Both the position numbers and the translations under genes were made by a program. From positions 1-64,000 of IMG/VR virus record IMGVR_UViG_3300048592_000967: a stretch of DNA of 64,000 nt. One strand, given 5' to 3'. Under the pieces are notes generated by a model. It was not told the DNA's origin and searched no databases. It saw only the letters and a list, made by a program, of their open reading frames with translations. Each line of letters starts with the position of its first letter. Position 1 is the first letter of the stretch. Shown here in pieces: positions 55,649 to 64,000 of this stretch. This DNA is from a virus.

Positions 55649-58600
55649 ATGGCTGTTGTGCCAGTAATTTTGAAACTGCTCGCCCAGAAGGCGCCGGGAC
55701 TAACCTCGGCGCTCTCTGAGGTGCGCAAGGATTTCGGGGACCTCGCCTCCCTGGTCGACACCGTCAAACTCAAGGCCGCGGGATTCACCCTGGCCACCAC
55801 GGTGGGCATCGCCTCACTGGGTGGCCAGGTCGTGAAGCAGGCCGGCGAATTCGAGCAACTTCAGGCGCGAATGCTCTCGGTGGCCAAAACCGCCGAGGGC
55901 GCCTCAGCAGCTTTCCAAAACGCGCTGGAACTGGCATCAAACAGCCCGTTCGACGTAAAGGGCGTGGTTGCAGCTACCGTCCAACTCGAGGCATTCGGCC
56001 AGCGCTCCAAAGAGTTGCTGCCCTTGGTGGGCAACCTGGCCGCTGCGTTCGGAAAGCCGATCGAGGAGGGCGCTCAGGTCCTCGGCAAGGCATTCAGCGG
56101 CAGCCTCGAGGGCTTCGAGTCGCTACGGAACACCTACGGTATCTCTACGGCCCTGCTGGTGCGCTACGGTGCCACGATGGCCAAAACAGGGGGCATTGCC
56201 GTCTCGACGGCGACGGACCTCCAGAAGGCCCGACAAGCGCTTACCCAGATCATCCAGACCCGCTACGGCGACGCCATGGAGCGACAGAGCCGGACTCTAT
56301 TCGGGGCGTTTTCCAACTTGGAGGACGCCGTCTCGCGTTTCGCAGCAGCGTTCGGGACCGCGTTGATCCCGCTCGCGACGACCATCACCAGGGCTCTGAC
56401 CGCGGTCGTTGAGAGTTTCGAGCAAATCCCGGCACCGTTCCGAACGCTGATTGCACTCGGTGGAGTCGCCACGGTGACGATCGGCGCTCTGGCTACGGCA
56501 GTGCTCGGTGTCGTCGGCCTGGTCGGAAACGCAATTCCCCCGCTCGTGTCCATGGGCAGGGCGATGGGCATCCTGGGGGGCACCTCCGCGGCTACAGCTG
56601 GAGAGGTCACGGTGACAGTCCTTGCAACCGAGCGCATGGGCGTGGCTAACGCGGCGGCCTCCGAGACGGTGGTGAACTTGGCTCGAGTCGTCACCGGGGC
56701 CGGGATTGTCCAGCAGGCTTTCAATGCCGAGCTAACCTACACGTCGCGCGCCCTGACCGGCCTTACCGGACAACTGCCGGCTCTGACCGCCGAGGTCGCA
56801 CTCTACCGGCAGGTGACCTCCGGGGCCTCCATCGGCACGGCTCAACTGGCCCTGGGGGCGGGCAAGGCCGGCCCTCAGTTGGCACTGGCTACGGCCGGCG
56901 TCCAAAACCTGGCGGTGGCCACCCCGCAGGCCTCGACCGGCCTGGCCAACCTGGCCGCGAGAACCGATGCTGCTACACGAGCGGGCGGCGTGTTTGCTGG
57001 CCTGGGTCTGGGCCCAGTCTTGCTGGGGATCGGCGCCGTCGCCGGCGGAGCCACGTTGGCGCTGGCCAACATGCACAACCAGAACGAGCGACTTAACCAG
57101 TCCGTGGAGCAGTCAGCACGAATCTTCCAGGATGCGGTTCGGGGTTTGCGACAGATGCAGAGTTTCATCGAACAGCTCACCGGTAAGCAGGCCGGTTACG
57201 TTCGAGGCAATACGACTGCTGCAGAGGCCGTGGCGGCGTTTAAGGAGCAACTCAACGAGATCAGTCCAGCTGAGCTGCTGGATAGGCTCGAGAAGGCCGG
57301 GAAGTCAATCCAAGACTTGCGGGACGAACTCAAGCTTGGAACTGAGGTGGCCAATAAGCAGGCCGCTGAGATTGCGAGAATCGAAGAGGAACAATCGCGA
57401 CTCAACAAGACGATTGAGCTTTACAAGGCGCTGATGAAGTCGGGATTCAGCGACCAGGTCAACACTCAGGAACTGGATGAAGCGGGCTCGCAGCTCGAGA
57501 TAAACCAGGAGCGGCTTGATACCCTCAGGAGCAGCTTTCAAAGAACCAGCAAGGAGAACTCCTTGAAGGAAGAGCTGATCCCTCGTCTTGAGGCGACCTC
57601 GAAGGCCTTTGAAGCGGCAAGCGAGCATACCCAGCAGTTCAGCGCATACCTCAGTAGTGTCGGACGGACCGACTCAATCCCCCAGGTGAACCGAGCAATC
57701 GAGCTGACGAACCAAAGGCTGCAGCAAGTCCGAAAGGACCTCGAGGGCCAGGGCTTACCCTTGAACAACTTGGTGGCCCTCAGGGAACGTCTGCTCAACG
57801 CAAACCCGAAGGAGCAGCAGGCGATCAACGACCTACTGAAACTCGAAGATGCCCGGGTTGACTTGGTCAAAAAGCGGGAAGACCTGGAGCAGGCCGGCGT
57901 TCGTGAGAAAATCCGACAGGCCGACCTGGCCATCGAGCGCGAGAACGTCCGCCTGGGCGAGAGCCTGACGCGCGAGCGGGAGCGAGTCGCAGCCCAACTG
58001 AACCTCGTCCGGAGCGGCAGCGAGGAAGAGCTCAGCATTCGCAAACGTCTGGCCAGCCTCGATGATCGCATTCGCACTGACAAAGTCACGAAAGCTCGAG
58101 ACGCCTTTGAGACCGAGCAGGGCGCCTTGCGCGATGGGCTCGACGCTTTGCGGGGCTCGGGTGAGGCCAGCGCTGAGGAGATTGCCGGGGCCATCGAGCA
58201 GATCATCCTCAAAACGGAGGCTTGGCAGGCGGCTAACAAGGGCATCCTTGCTCAGTCGCCAGACCTGACCCAAAGCGTCTCAGGGGCCCTGCGAGGGCTG
58301 CGCAGGGACCTGGATTCAGCTACCCGGGCCATTCCGAAGGAAAGAGTCGATGAAGCGCTGGCGGCGGCCAAAGAACTCGGAACCGAGGCCATCAACGCCG
58401 AGCAGAAGCTGGCGGCGGCCACGAAGGGTATCGAGCAACTACGGGCCCTCCAGGCATCGGGAGAGATTACCACTACCCGAGAGCGAGCAAGGCTGCAGTC
58501 TGAAATCAACAAGCTGACCAACGAGGAGCTCAAGTTGCGGACCGAAGTCGCTAAAGAGGAGCGGGCTCAGGCGAGGGAAACGGACGCGCTTCGCCGCGGT

Positions 58601-59329
58601 GGGCTCGAGACCGAGCTGGAGCTGCTCAAGGTCCGCCAGGAGCAATCAGGGCAGGACCTGAGTTCCCAGATCCGCGACAAAGAGCAGCAGATCCTGGCTG
58701 AGAAGCTGCAGGCCATCCGGGAGCAAGAGCAAGCCGAGATCGACTCCGGCGTGAACGCTACTCGGGCCCGAGAACGGGCGGAGATCCGCATCACCCAACT
58801 GAAAAACGAAGAGACTCTGAAGCGCATGCAGGCAGAGTCCGACCTCACCGGCGCCGTCGAATCCGAAGCCAAAAAGCAAGAGGACATCCGTAAGCGCTAT
58901 CAAGACCAGCGCCTGGGTGGGCCGAACTCTCCTCTCAAGTCCCTCGCCGAGGTGAGCGAGGAGCTTCAGATGCTGGGGGCTTTCGATCTGGGCTCCGGCT
59001 TTGGGCGCTCTCGCAGCAACGCGAGGCAGTCTCCACCCTCAGGACTGTTCGAAGTCCAGAGGCAGATCGAGTCTGACATCACCTCCGGGGACCGAGTGGC
59101 TGGCCGTGGCCAGCGCGGTCGGTATACCGATGCGATCAACGCAGCCGAAAGGACCCCCACTTTCGTGGCCCCGGACGGCCCGGGAACGCCGGCCGCCGGC
59201 ACAGTGAACAACTACTACGTGAGCTTGCAAAACCGAGCCCTTGACGTCAACGACCCCGCCAGCCAGCAAGCGGTTAAGCAACTGGTTGGGCAGTTCATCA
59301 CCGAAGCTCAGCATCGGGGTGTGGCATGA
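55649..59329 (+). CDS. Tape measure protein, copy B (satellite)
   Basis: Complete 1226-residue tape measure, same domains as at 38727. Its first 24 bases differ from copy A at six synonymous sites, and differences continue to 56571 with only three amino-acid changes (Ile/Leu, Ser/Thr, Ser/Ile). The gene has therefore been kept under protein-level selection in its own lineage, not just copied. No other tail gene precedes it; it follows the packaging-like site. Confidence 0.88.
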   Translation: MAVVPVILKLLAQKAPGLTSALSEVRKDFGDLASLVDTVKLKAAGFTLATTVGIASLGGQVVKQAGEFEQLQARMLSVAKTAEGASAAFQNALELASNSPFDVKGVVAATVQLEAFGQRSKELLPLVGNLAAAFGKPIEEGAQVLGKAFSGSLEGFESLRNTYGISTALLVRYGATMAKTGGIAVSTATDLQKARQALTQIIQTRYGDAMERQSRTLFGAFSNLEDAVSRFAAAFGTALIPLATTITRALTAVVESFEQIPAPFRTLIALGGVATVTIGALATAVLGVVGLVGNAIPPLVSMGRAMGILGGTSAATAGEVTVTVLATERMGVANAAASETVVNLARVVTGAGIVQQAFNAELTYTSRALTGLTGQLPALTAEVALYRQVTSGASIGTAQLALGAGKAGPQLALATAGVQNLAVATPQASTGLANLAARTDAATRAGGVFAGLGLGPVLLGIGAVAGGATLALANMHNQNERLNQSVEQSARIFQDAVRGLRQMQSFIEQLTGKQAGYVRGNTTAAEAVAAFKEQLNEISPAELLDRLEKAGKSIQDLRDELKLGTEVANKQAAEIARIEEEQSRLNKTIELYKALMKSGFSDQVNTQELDEAGSQLEINQERLDTLRSSFQRTSKENSLKEELIPRLEATSKAFEAASEHTQQFSAYLSSVGRTDSIPQVNRAIELTNQRLQQVRKDLEGQGLPLNNLVALRERLLNANPKEQQAINDLLKLEDARVDLVKKREDLEQAGVREKIRQADLAIERENVRLGESLTRERERVAAQLNLVRSGSEEELSIRKRLASLDDRIRTDKVTKARDAFETEQGALRDGLDALRGSGEASAEEIAGAIEQIILKTEAWQAANKGILAQSPDLTQSVSGALRGLRRDLDSATRAIPKERVDEALAAAKELGTEAINAEQKLAAATKGIEQLRALQASGEITTTRERARLQSEINKLTNEELKLRTEVAKEERAQARETDALRRGGLETELELLKVRQEQSGQDLSSQIRDKEQQILAEKLQAIREQEQAEIDSGVNATRARERAEIRITQLKNEETLKRMQAESDLTGAVESEAKKQEDIRKRYQDQRLGGPNSPLKSLAEVSEELQMLGAFDLGSGFGRSRSNARQSPPSGLFEVQRQIESDITSGDRVAGRGQRGRYTDAINAAERTPTFVAPDGPGTPAAGTVNNYYVSLQNRALDVNDPASQQAVKQLVGQFITEAQHRGVA

Positions 59330-59355
59330 ACAACAGCAACAGCAAAGGAGCAACC

Positions 59356-59754
59356 ATGAACTCTGATGACCCATCGCGGATTCTGGACGAATACTACCGG
59401 GGCGGCCTGCTGGCATCGCCACCTTCAGAGCGACTCCGTGAAGCCTGTCGACGCTACGTCAGCCGATATGAGCTTCACGAGGAACTTGCTGCTTCCACGG
59501 AGGCCTGCAAGGGCGAGGCATTGATAGAGATGAGGATGGAAGGCGTACTGGCGCTTTGCGCCGACACACCGCGGCTGCTGGGGGCTCATTCGACCTACAT
59601 GGCTCTCCTGTGTCAGGCGTTTGCCGAAGGCGCCGTGGTCAATACGCTCCGGCGACTTGGGATGGAGGTCCCCCCGCTTGGCCCCTCTGACTTTCATACT
59701 TTTCAGGACTTTCTAGACGGTGTACAGGGGTCGCCGCCGCCAGGTCAGGACTGA
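59356..59754 (+). CDS. Hypothetical protein after tape measure (second copy)
   Basis: Identical to 42434-42832 as far as I can read; see there. Confidence 0.55.
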   Translation: MNSDDPSRILDEYYRGGLLASPPSERLREACRRYVSRYELHEELAASTEACKGEALIEMRMEGVLALCADTPRLLGAHSTYMALLCQAFAEGAVVNTLRRLGMEVPPLGPSDFHTFQDFLDGVQGSPPPGQD

Positions 59755-59764
59755 AAGGCTGTGC

Positions 59765-59992
59765 TCAGAATGGTCGCCCGCATTTTTCGCAAACACTTGA
59801 AGCACTGATAGGCGCAGGGCCAGTGAACAGGCCTTTCTTGATCAGTCGGGGATGCGGGCCGCAGTAGAAACCCTCCTGAAGGAGAATGTTGTGGCCTGAA
59901 TGGCCTTCGTAGAGGAAGTTAAGCACTTCTCGTTTCTCTTGGGACGAGAGGGTCTCGAACCAAACTGTGAGGTTCTTTACGGCAGTTGACAT
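59765..59992 (-). CDS. Small CxxC protein of lysogenic operon (second copy)
   Basis: Same as 42843-43070. Confidence 0.5.
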   Translation of the reverse strand: MSTAVKNLTVWFETLSSQEKREVLNFLYEGHSGHNILLQEGFYCGPHPRLIKKGLFTGPAPISASSVCEKCGRPF

Positions 59993-60005
59993 TCGGATTA
60001 GCTCC

Positions 60006-60605
60006 TTACTGGTCTGGGTCTTTTGGTGCGATAACTGCGGGACTACCACCGCAGAGTTGACAAGGTCCGGGTGTGAAACTCCAAGGGCTAGCGTTACATT
60101 TTGGGCAGACGGCTTCTTCGCCGGTCGGGGATTCTTTAGTAGCCTGTCTGTAGGCCTCTTGTCTAAGAGTTTCTTTGACTACCGACAGCGCCGCGCGGTC
60201 GGCTTCTTGAAGGTCGGCAGCCCTGCGCATGAAAGCGTCAAACTCAGGGTCACTTATGTCGGAACGCCTCAACAAAGCCTGGATTTCTGTTGCCAACTGG
60301 ACATTCTTGCCCATTCCCAGGCGGTGGGCTTCAGCTGACTCTTGCCATTTAGTGTAAAACTTGACGACGGTTAGGACCAATACAAGCGCTGCTATAACCT
60401 CCCAGATCTTGTCTGCTACTGGTCTCCAAGATTCCGGGAACAGCTCCCGCACGGGCAAGGATAAAACAGCCAGGAGAAGCGCCAGGAAATCGAAGATCGC
60501 CAACCATCTGCGACATTTTGCACCCAGCTTTTCGTGCAAATGGCGAGCGCTTATGGCGTTGGTATGCTCTTGTAGAAGCAGACTCTGTTGAGTTTCTGAA
60601 GGCAC
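60006..60605 (-). CDS. SLATT-like two-TM protein (second copy)
   Basis: Same as 43084-43683, including both membrane segments and the CxxC-(11)-CxxC array. Confidence 0.7.
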   Translation of the reverse strand: MPSETQQSLLLQEHTNAISARHLHEKLGAKCRRWLAIFDFLALLLAVLSLPVRELFPESWRPVADKIWEVIAALVLVLTVVKFYTKWQESAEAHRLGMGKNVQLATEIQALLRRSDISDPEFDAFMRRAADLQEADRAALSVVKETLRQEAYRQATKESPTGEEAVCPKCNASPWSFTPGPCQLCGGSPAVIAPKDPDQ

Positions 60606-60613
60606 GAGTTGAA

Positions 60614-60964
60614 CTACTCCATCCTGTCCGCAAGGGAAGCTTCTAGCAGCGCTGCAGCTTCTCGCAGTCTTTTGGCTACGTCCGCCGCCCGAGCCTCTGC
60701 CTCCGAATTGGGCCCCTGGCCTTTGCGCCAATCGGGCGCCGGGCGGGGGTCGTCAGTTTCGCCCATCAGGTAGGAAACCGAGGTCCTCAGCACGCGACAG
60801 ACCAGGAGCAGTGTCTCATCCTCGGGCTTGTTCCGCCCACTCTCCCAGTTGTATACCGTCGTTCGAGCTTGCCCCAGTTGCCTTGCGAATTCGGCCTGGC
60901 TGAGACCTCTGAGCGTTCTGAGTTCGACCATCCGGCGGGCTATCGTTTCTCTGACGGGTGTCAC
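60614..60964 (-). CDS. Satellite XRE repressor (second copy)
   Basis: Same as 43692-44042. With two or more satellite units in the array, repressor dosage would rise accordingly. Confidence 0.8.
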   Translation of the reverse strand: MTPVRETIARRMVELRTLRGLSQAEFARQLGQARTTVYNWESGRNKPEDETLLLVCRVLRTSVSYLMGETDDPRPAPDWRKGQGPNSEAEARAADVAKRLREAAALLEASLADRME

Positions 60965-60970
60965 CCGGCC

Positions 60971-61019
60971 ATCATACTTGTTCCCAATCTGTTGACAACT
61001 GCCCCATAATGAGTAGAAT
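60971..61019. promoter_or_regulatory. Overlapping divergent promoters (second copy)
   Basis: Same as 44049-44097: shared -35 palindrome, two leaderless starts. Confidence 0.65.
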
Positions 61020-61028
61020 GTCCACAGA

Positions 61029-61241
61029 ATGAGAACACTCGCCAAGCAACTATCAGACATCCGCACCGCCAAGGGCCTGTCCCAGGCCGCCCTGGCTCGC
61101 TTGCTCGGGGTAAGCCGTTCGGCCGTCCATAACTGGGAAGCTGGCCACCGGACACCAACGCTCGAGCAGACTTGCGCCCTGGCCACGGCCTTGGAATGCA
61201 CCGTCGACCAGCTGGTTCGACCGATCGGGGCCGTGTCTTGA
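61029..61241 (+). CDS. Satellite Cro-like regulator (second copy)
   Basis: Same as 44107-44319. Confidence 0.75.
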   Translation: MRTLAKQLSDIRTAKGLSQAALARLLGVSRSAVHNWEAGHRTPTLEQTCALATALECTVDQLVRPIGAVS

Positions 61242-61657
61242 GCCCGCTACCAAGCGCCGATGAGCTGCTGACCCGGGCCTTCCCACCAGGTCGACCGCCC
61301 GCCTCAGAGCCCTACCGGCTTGGAATGCTGGCGGAGTTCCGGGTTCAGACCGGTGAGGCCGTCGGGGTTCTCTGTCCCTACGACAAGGGCACCGCGGAGG
61401 CTGAGGCTTTCGCTGCCGGGGCCCTGGAAGCCGCAGGACTGCGCGAGGGGCCAGGGCCCGACCGTGGCCCGACTGTCCGCCGGCTGCGCCAGGACCCGGC
61501 CGAGTGGGCCCGAGGCTACCGCGACGGATTCGAGGACCGACGAGCCCCCGAGGGCTTTGCATACGCCTCGGGCTGGATCGAAGGCGAGGCCGACCGCCTG
61601 GCCGGGGCCGCCAACCGATTCACCCCCGACCCATCCAGGCGCCACCCGGCCGAGTAG
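61238..61657 (+). CDS. Hypothetical protein after cro (second copy)
   Basis: Same as 44316-44735. The following 356 bases again hold only tiny frames (best at 61736-61798). Confidence 0.5.
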   Translation: MSPLPSADELLTRAFPPGRPPASEPYRLGMLAEFRVQTGEAVGVLCPYDKGTAEAEAFAAGALEAAGLREGPGPDRGPTVRRLRQDPAEWARGYRDGFEDRRAPEGFAYASGWIEGEADRLAGAANRFTPDPSRRHPAE

Positions 61658-61735
61658 AACCACCAAACCCCTTCCCCACTGCTGGCCCTCGCTAGGGCTG
61701 GCTTTGCCATTCCCAAAACAAAGGAGGAAACGACG

Positions 61736-61798
61736 ATGACTCCCGTTCCACAAACCCCGCTGGGGACGACAAGCGAACGCTGCATCCAGTTCGCTTGA
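61736..61798 (+). CDS. 20-codon ORF with near-perfect SD (second copy)
   Basis: Same as 44814-44876. Confidence 0.3.
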   Translation: MTPVPQTPLGTTSERCIQFA

Positions 61799-62013
61799 GC
61801 AAGGGATGACTCGAACCGAGACCGTCGCCAAAGTGTCCCCCACGTCCAGACCGTGACTTACAGCCAGGTGGGCATGGAGCTGCGCTCGAGCGCTTCTTCT
61901 GGAGTGACCTGCTAGAACCCAAGATCCTGGAAACACCGCCAACGACCTGGCTTTGCCCATGCCTTTTGGAAGCTCAGGCTTCCTGTGAAACCAGCGAAAG
62001 TAGAGGAAACCGG

Positions 62014-62064
62014 ATGAAGAACCAGCTACGTAAATACCTGAGCCCAGCGGAGGGCCGAGAATGA
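62014..62064 (+). CDS. 16-codon leader-type ORF (second copy)
   Basis: Same as 45092-45142, overlapping the peptidase start. Confidence 0.35.
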   Translation: MKNQLRKYLSPAEGRE

Positions 62065-62693
62065 TGAACGCACAGCCGAGGGTTTCGAGACAGCGGCCAA
62101 AGAACTCGATGGAACCTCGAGTGTCCATCACTACGCAGGACTATCCGGAAGACTGCAGCCGTCTGCTCACCGCAATGCAGAGGCTCCACCGGAGAGAGTA
62201 TCGCTCGCCTCTCGAGGCCATCCCAGACTTGATCAGCTTCTTTGGGTTCCGCCTCGGGCGTCGTATGTTGCCGCCGCACCAGTGGGCACTGACGGACTTC
62301 GGGAAGAAGGAAGTGTGGCTCTGTAGCGAGCTGGCTGCAAAGCTTGAGATCCCGTCAGTAGCCAGAGAGGTTGAGGCGTTCTCGTTGGCTCACGAGCTGG
62401 CTCACGTGCGCCTTCACCAACACCTCGACGAATTCAACGACCTGCATGAGAAGGAGGCCGACGCTTATGCAGCTTGCTTTCTGATGCCTATCCGCCTTCT
62501 GCGCTTGGCGCCGGCGTTCAGCCGATTTCTGAGGGCTGAGACCCAAGGAGCAATGAGTCAGGAGGTCTCGGCGTTGGCTCAGCGGTTCGGGGTCAGCCGC
62601 TCCGCCATGACCTACCGTCTGTGTTCGCTCGGGGTGCTCCGCGTTGTTTCCGGTAGATGGGTGAAGGTGAGTTCCAAGGAGGTTATGCAATGA
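62061..62693 (+). CDS. ImmA/IrrE-family metallopeptidase (second copy)
   Basis: Same as 45139-45771, motif HELAHVRLH intact. Confidence 0.85.
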   Translation: MMNAQPRVSRQRPKNSMEPRVSITTQDYPEDCSRLLTAMQRLHRREYRSPLEAIPDLISFFGFRLGRRMLPPHQWALTDFGKKEVWLCSELAAKLEIPSVAREVEAFSLAHELAHVRLHQHLDEFNDLHEKEADAYAACFLMPIRLLRLAPAFSRFLRAETQGAMSQEVSALAQRFGVSRSAMTYRLCSLGVLRVVSGRWVKVSSKEVMQ

Positions 62694-62983
62694 AGAAGAT
62701 TACAAAACCGAACGCACGGCGCGCAAAGGCCGCGGAAGAGTGGCAGTTTGAGGTCAAGCTCATTACCCCCACGCCCGAGAAGGAAAAGCAAATCATTCAG
62801 GCCCTGGTCAAGTTCATGGCCCCCGGCATCGCTGCCATCGCCAGAGAGCGGGGCCTGACCAATGCCCTTCCCCCCGAGGAGTTCGCTCGACGTCACAAGC
62901 TGATGGTCGACTACTACATGGCCAACCCACAGGCCACCTCCGTTCCTCCAGAGTTGCTGGCTGTTCCAGTCCAACCGGACTGA
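62690..62983 (+). CDS. Conserved small protein shared with helper (second copy)
   Basis: Same as 45768-46061; third member of the family in this window with 10949-11308. Confidence 0.6.
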   Translation: MKKITKPNARRAKAAEEWQFEVKLITPTPEKEKQIIQALVKFMAPGIAAIARERGLTNALPPEEFARRHKLMVDYYMANPQATSVPPELLAVPVQPD

Positions 62984-63680
62984 GTGTTCGCTCAGCCTCG
63001 ACACTCCGTGAAGCGTGACAACCCTGTGACAGCCGTGACAGGTTGCCCCCTCGGGCTGTCACTCTGAAAACGGCTTAAAATCGGGGTTTGTGACAGCGTG
63101 ACAGCTGTGACAAGTTTTTGACCCCATCTTCTGGGTGTCGCGTTTCTCGTTTTTTCACCGGCTGGGTCACCGAGAGGGGCTCAAGCGAGAAAGCTGGAAA
63201 CCGGGCTCACTCGGAAAAGAAAACAGCCCCCGCTGATGTTTGGCCACACACGGGAGCTGCCTATCGTTCCAGTCTTTGACAACTGAATGCCCTGGGCCGG
63301 CTTTGGGAACCGTGCCCTGGGACCAGACTTCCCCGGCTTGGAGTTCTGACCTCCTGGCCGGGGTTGTCTGTTGTGTTTGGTTCTGTCGGTGATCACCAGG
63401 TGATCAGAGTCGATTTCTCGAGCCGTGCCTTAGAACCGTCGGTCACCTTCAAACGGCTTGAAACCGTCGATTGTGACTGGCAGGAGTGACAGGATTCGAA
63501 CCCGCGACCTACGGTTTTGGAGAGTTACTTCCCCCCGTTTGGGTCTGTTCCGATGGGTCGGATTGGGTCGGAGAAATGGCTTCAAATCGGGGTTCTGAGA
63601 AGGCTCGAGTCAGACCGTGTTCCGGGCAGTTTGGAACTGTCGGTGATCAGGAGGTGATCAAGCCCTGGCAGAACCGTAGG
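62984..63680. other. Non-coding end region of the satellite (second copy)
   Basis: Same as 46062-46758: iterons at 63015-63112, arm sites at 63388-63406 and 63642-63660, att core between them. Confidence 0.6.
63478..63523 (-). other. attP-like core, tRNA-Trp 3' half (second copy)
   Basis: Same as 46556-46601. Again no tRNA 5' half follows, so this is a further element-element junction (or the same circular attP seen twice), not the boundary to host DNA. Confidence 0.8.
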
Positions 63681-64000
63681 TCACAGACCCGGGCTCTCTG
63701 CTCTCCGGCGGAGGGGAACCACCGTGCCCCGTTCGGCCGGCTCTGCACCCAGCGCAGGGGCCGCCTCGAGCATGTCCGCCAACTTGGCTGCAGCGCCGGC
63801 CTGCATGGTGGGCAGGACGTGGGAATAGGTGTCGAGGGTGATGCTGATGCTCGAATGACCGAGTCGCTCACTGACCACCTTGGGATGTTCGCCCGCCAGG
63901 AGCAGCAGCGTTGCGCAGGTATGGCGCAGGTCATAAAGCCGGAAGCTGCTGGACAGGCCGGCTCGCTCAAGGGCAGGCTTGAAGGCCCTCTTGGTTAGAT
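63681..64000 (-). CDS. int: Tyrosine integrase of next unit (5' part outside window)
   Basis: The C-terminal 106 codons (catalytic His/Arg region, LGHSSISIT and the nucleophile Tyr in DTYSHV) identical to 46759-47078. The gene runs off the right edge. Confidence 0.9.
   Translation of the reverse strand, partial: LTKRAFKPALERAGLSSSFRLYDLRHTCATLLLLAGEHPKVVSERLGHSSISITLDTYSHVLPTMQAGAAAKLADMLEAAPALGAEPAERGTVVPLRRRAESPGL

Larger units (their letters stand above)
56572..64000 (+). repeat. Long direct repeat, copy 2
   Basis: Second copy of 39650-47078, offset 16,922 bases. It reaches the window end inside the integrase gene, so the unit probably continues. Confidence 0.9.

Overview
The window is entirely mobile DNA: I see no host housekeeping gene in 64 kb. 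The sequence is GC-rich, packed with ATGA/TGATG-overlapping genes that mostly carry Shine-Dalgarno sites. Two lipoproteins with lipoboxes are present. The host cannot be named from this, beyond a high-GC bacterium that uses ordinary SD signals and a tRNA-Trp attachment site.

Helper-type siphophage, 1 to about 39.65 kb. Left end (1-4069): the end of a collagen/poly-glycine tail fibre, a holin and a C39-like endolysin. It abuts a large serine recombinase (4136-5716), an ImmA-like peptidase, and a leftward lysogenic operon (repressor, lipoprotein, three small proteins; 10053-7588). Rightward early genes follow a leaderless cro-like gene: many small overlapping ORFs, ERF annealase, PD-(D/E)XK exonuclease, SSB, C5 methyltransferase, an initiator gene with internal iterons, a RecU-like nuclease, a second methyltransferase, a DHH phosphoesterase and a glycosyltransferase. 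The terminase genes lie on the opposite strand (30477-28463). They diverge from a rightward head-tail operon: portal, protease/scaffold with internal start, decoration protein, capsid, head-tail connectors, tube, tail chaperone, tape measure.

Satellite-like element, period 16,922 bp. From 39650 onward the sequence recurs at 56572-64000 with no mismatch that I noticed. The repeating unit contains an attP-like site built on the 3' half of tRNA-Trp (46556-46601), a tyrosine integrase, a regulator, an excisionase-like protein, a large primase-helicase and small accessory genes. Next come a small protein built from two pieces of the helper's scaffold protein (54272-54781) and a 69-bp sequence identical to the region upstream of the helper's terminase (55458-55526). 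The unit ends with a complete tape-measure gene, a SLATT-like two-TM effector under a leaderless repressor/cro switch, an ImmA-like peptidase and an iteron cluster. It has the size, integration module, self-replication module, helper-derived packaging-like sequence and scaffold-mimic expected of a phage satellite. I propose that reading as inference; a tape-measure gene is not a usual satellite component as far as I know.

How the parts may work together: the helper supplies terminase, capsid and tail; the satellite would replicate from its own primase and iterons, be recognised through the shared 69-bp site, and alter capsid assembly through the scaffold mimic. The regulator-integrase operon also carries a 176-bp antisense copy of the start of the satellite repressor gene. 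The helper-satellite junction inside the tape-measure gene could be real recombination or an assembly chimera, and long reads are needed to decide.
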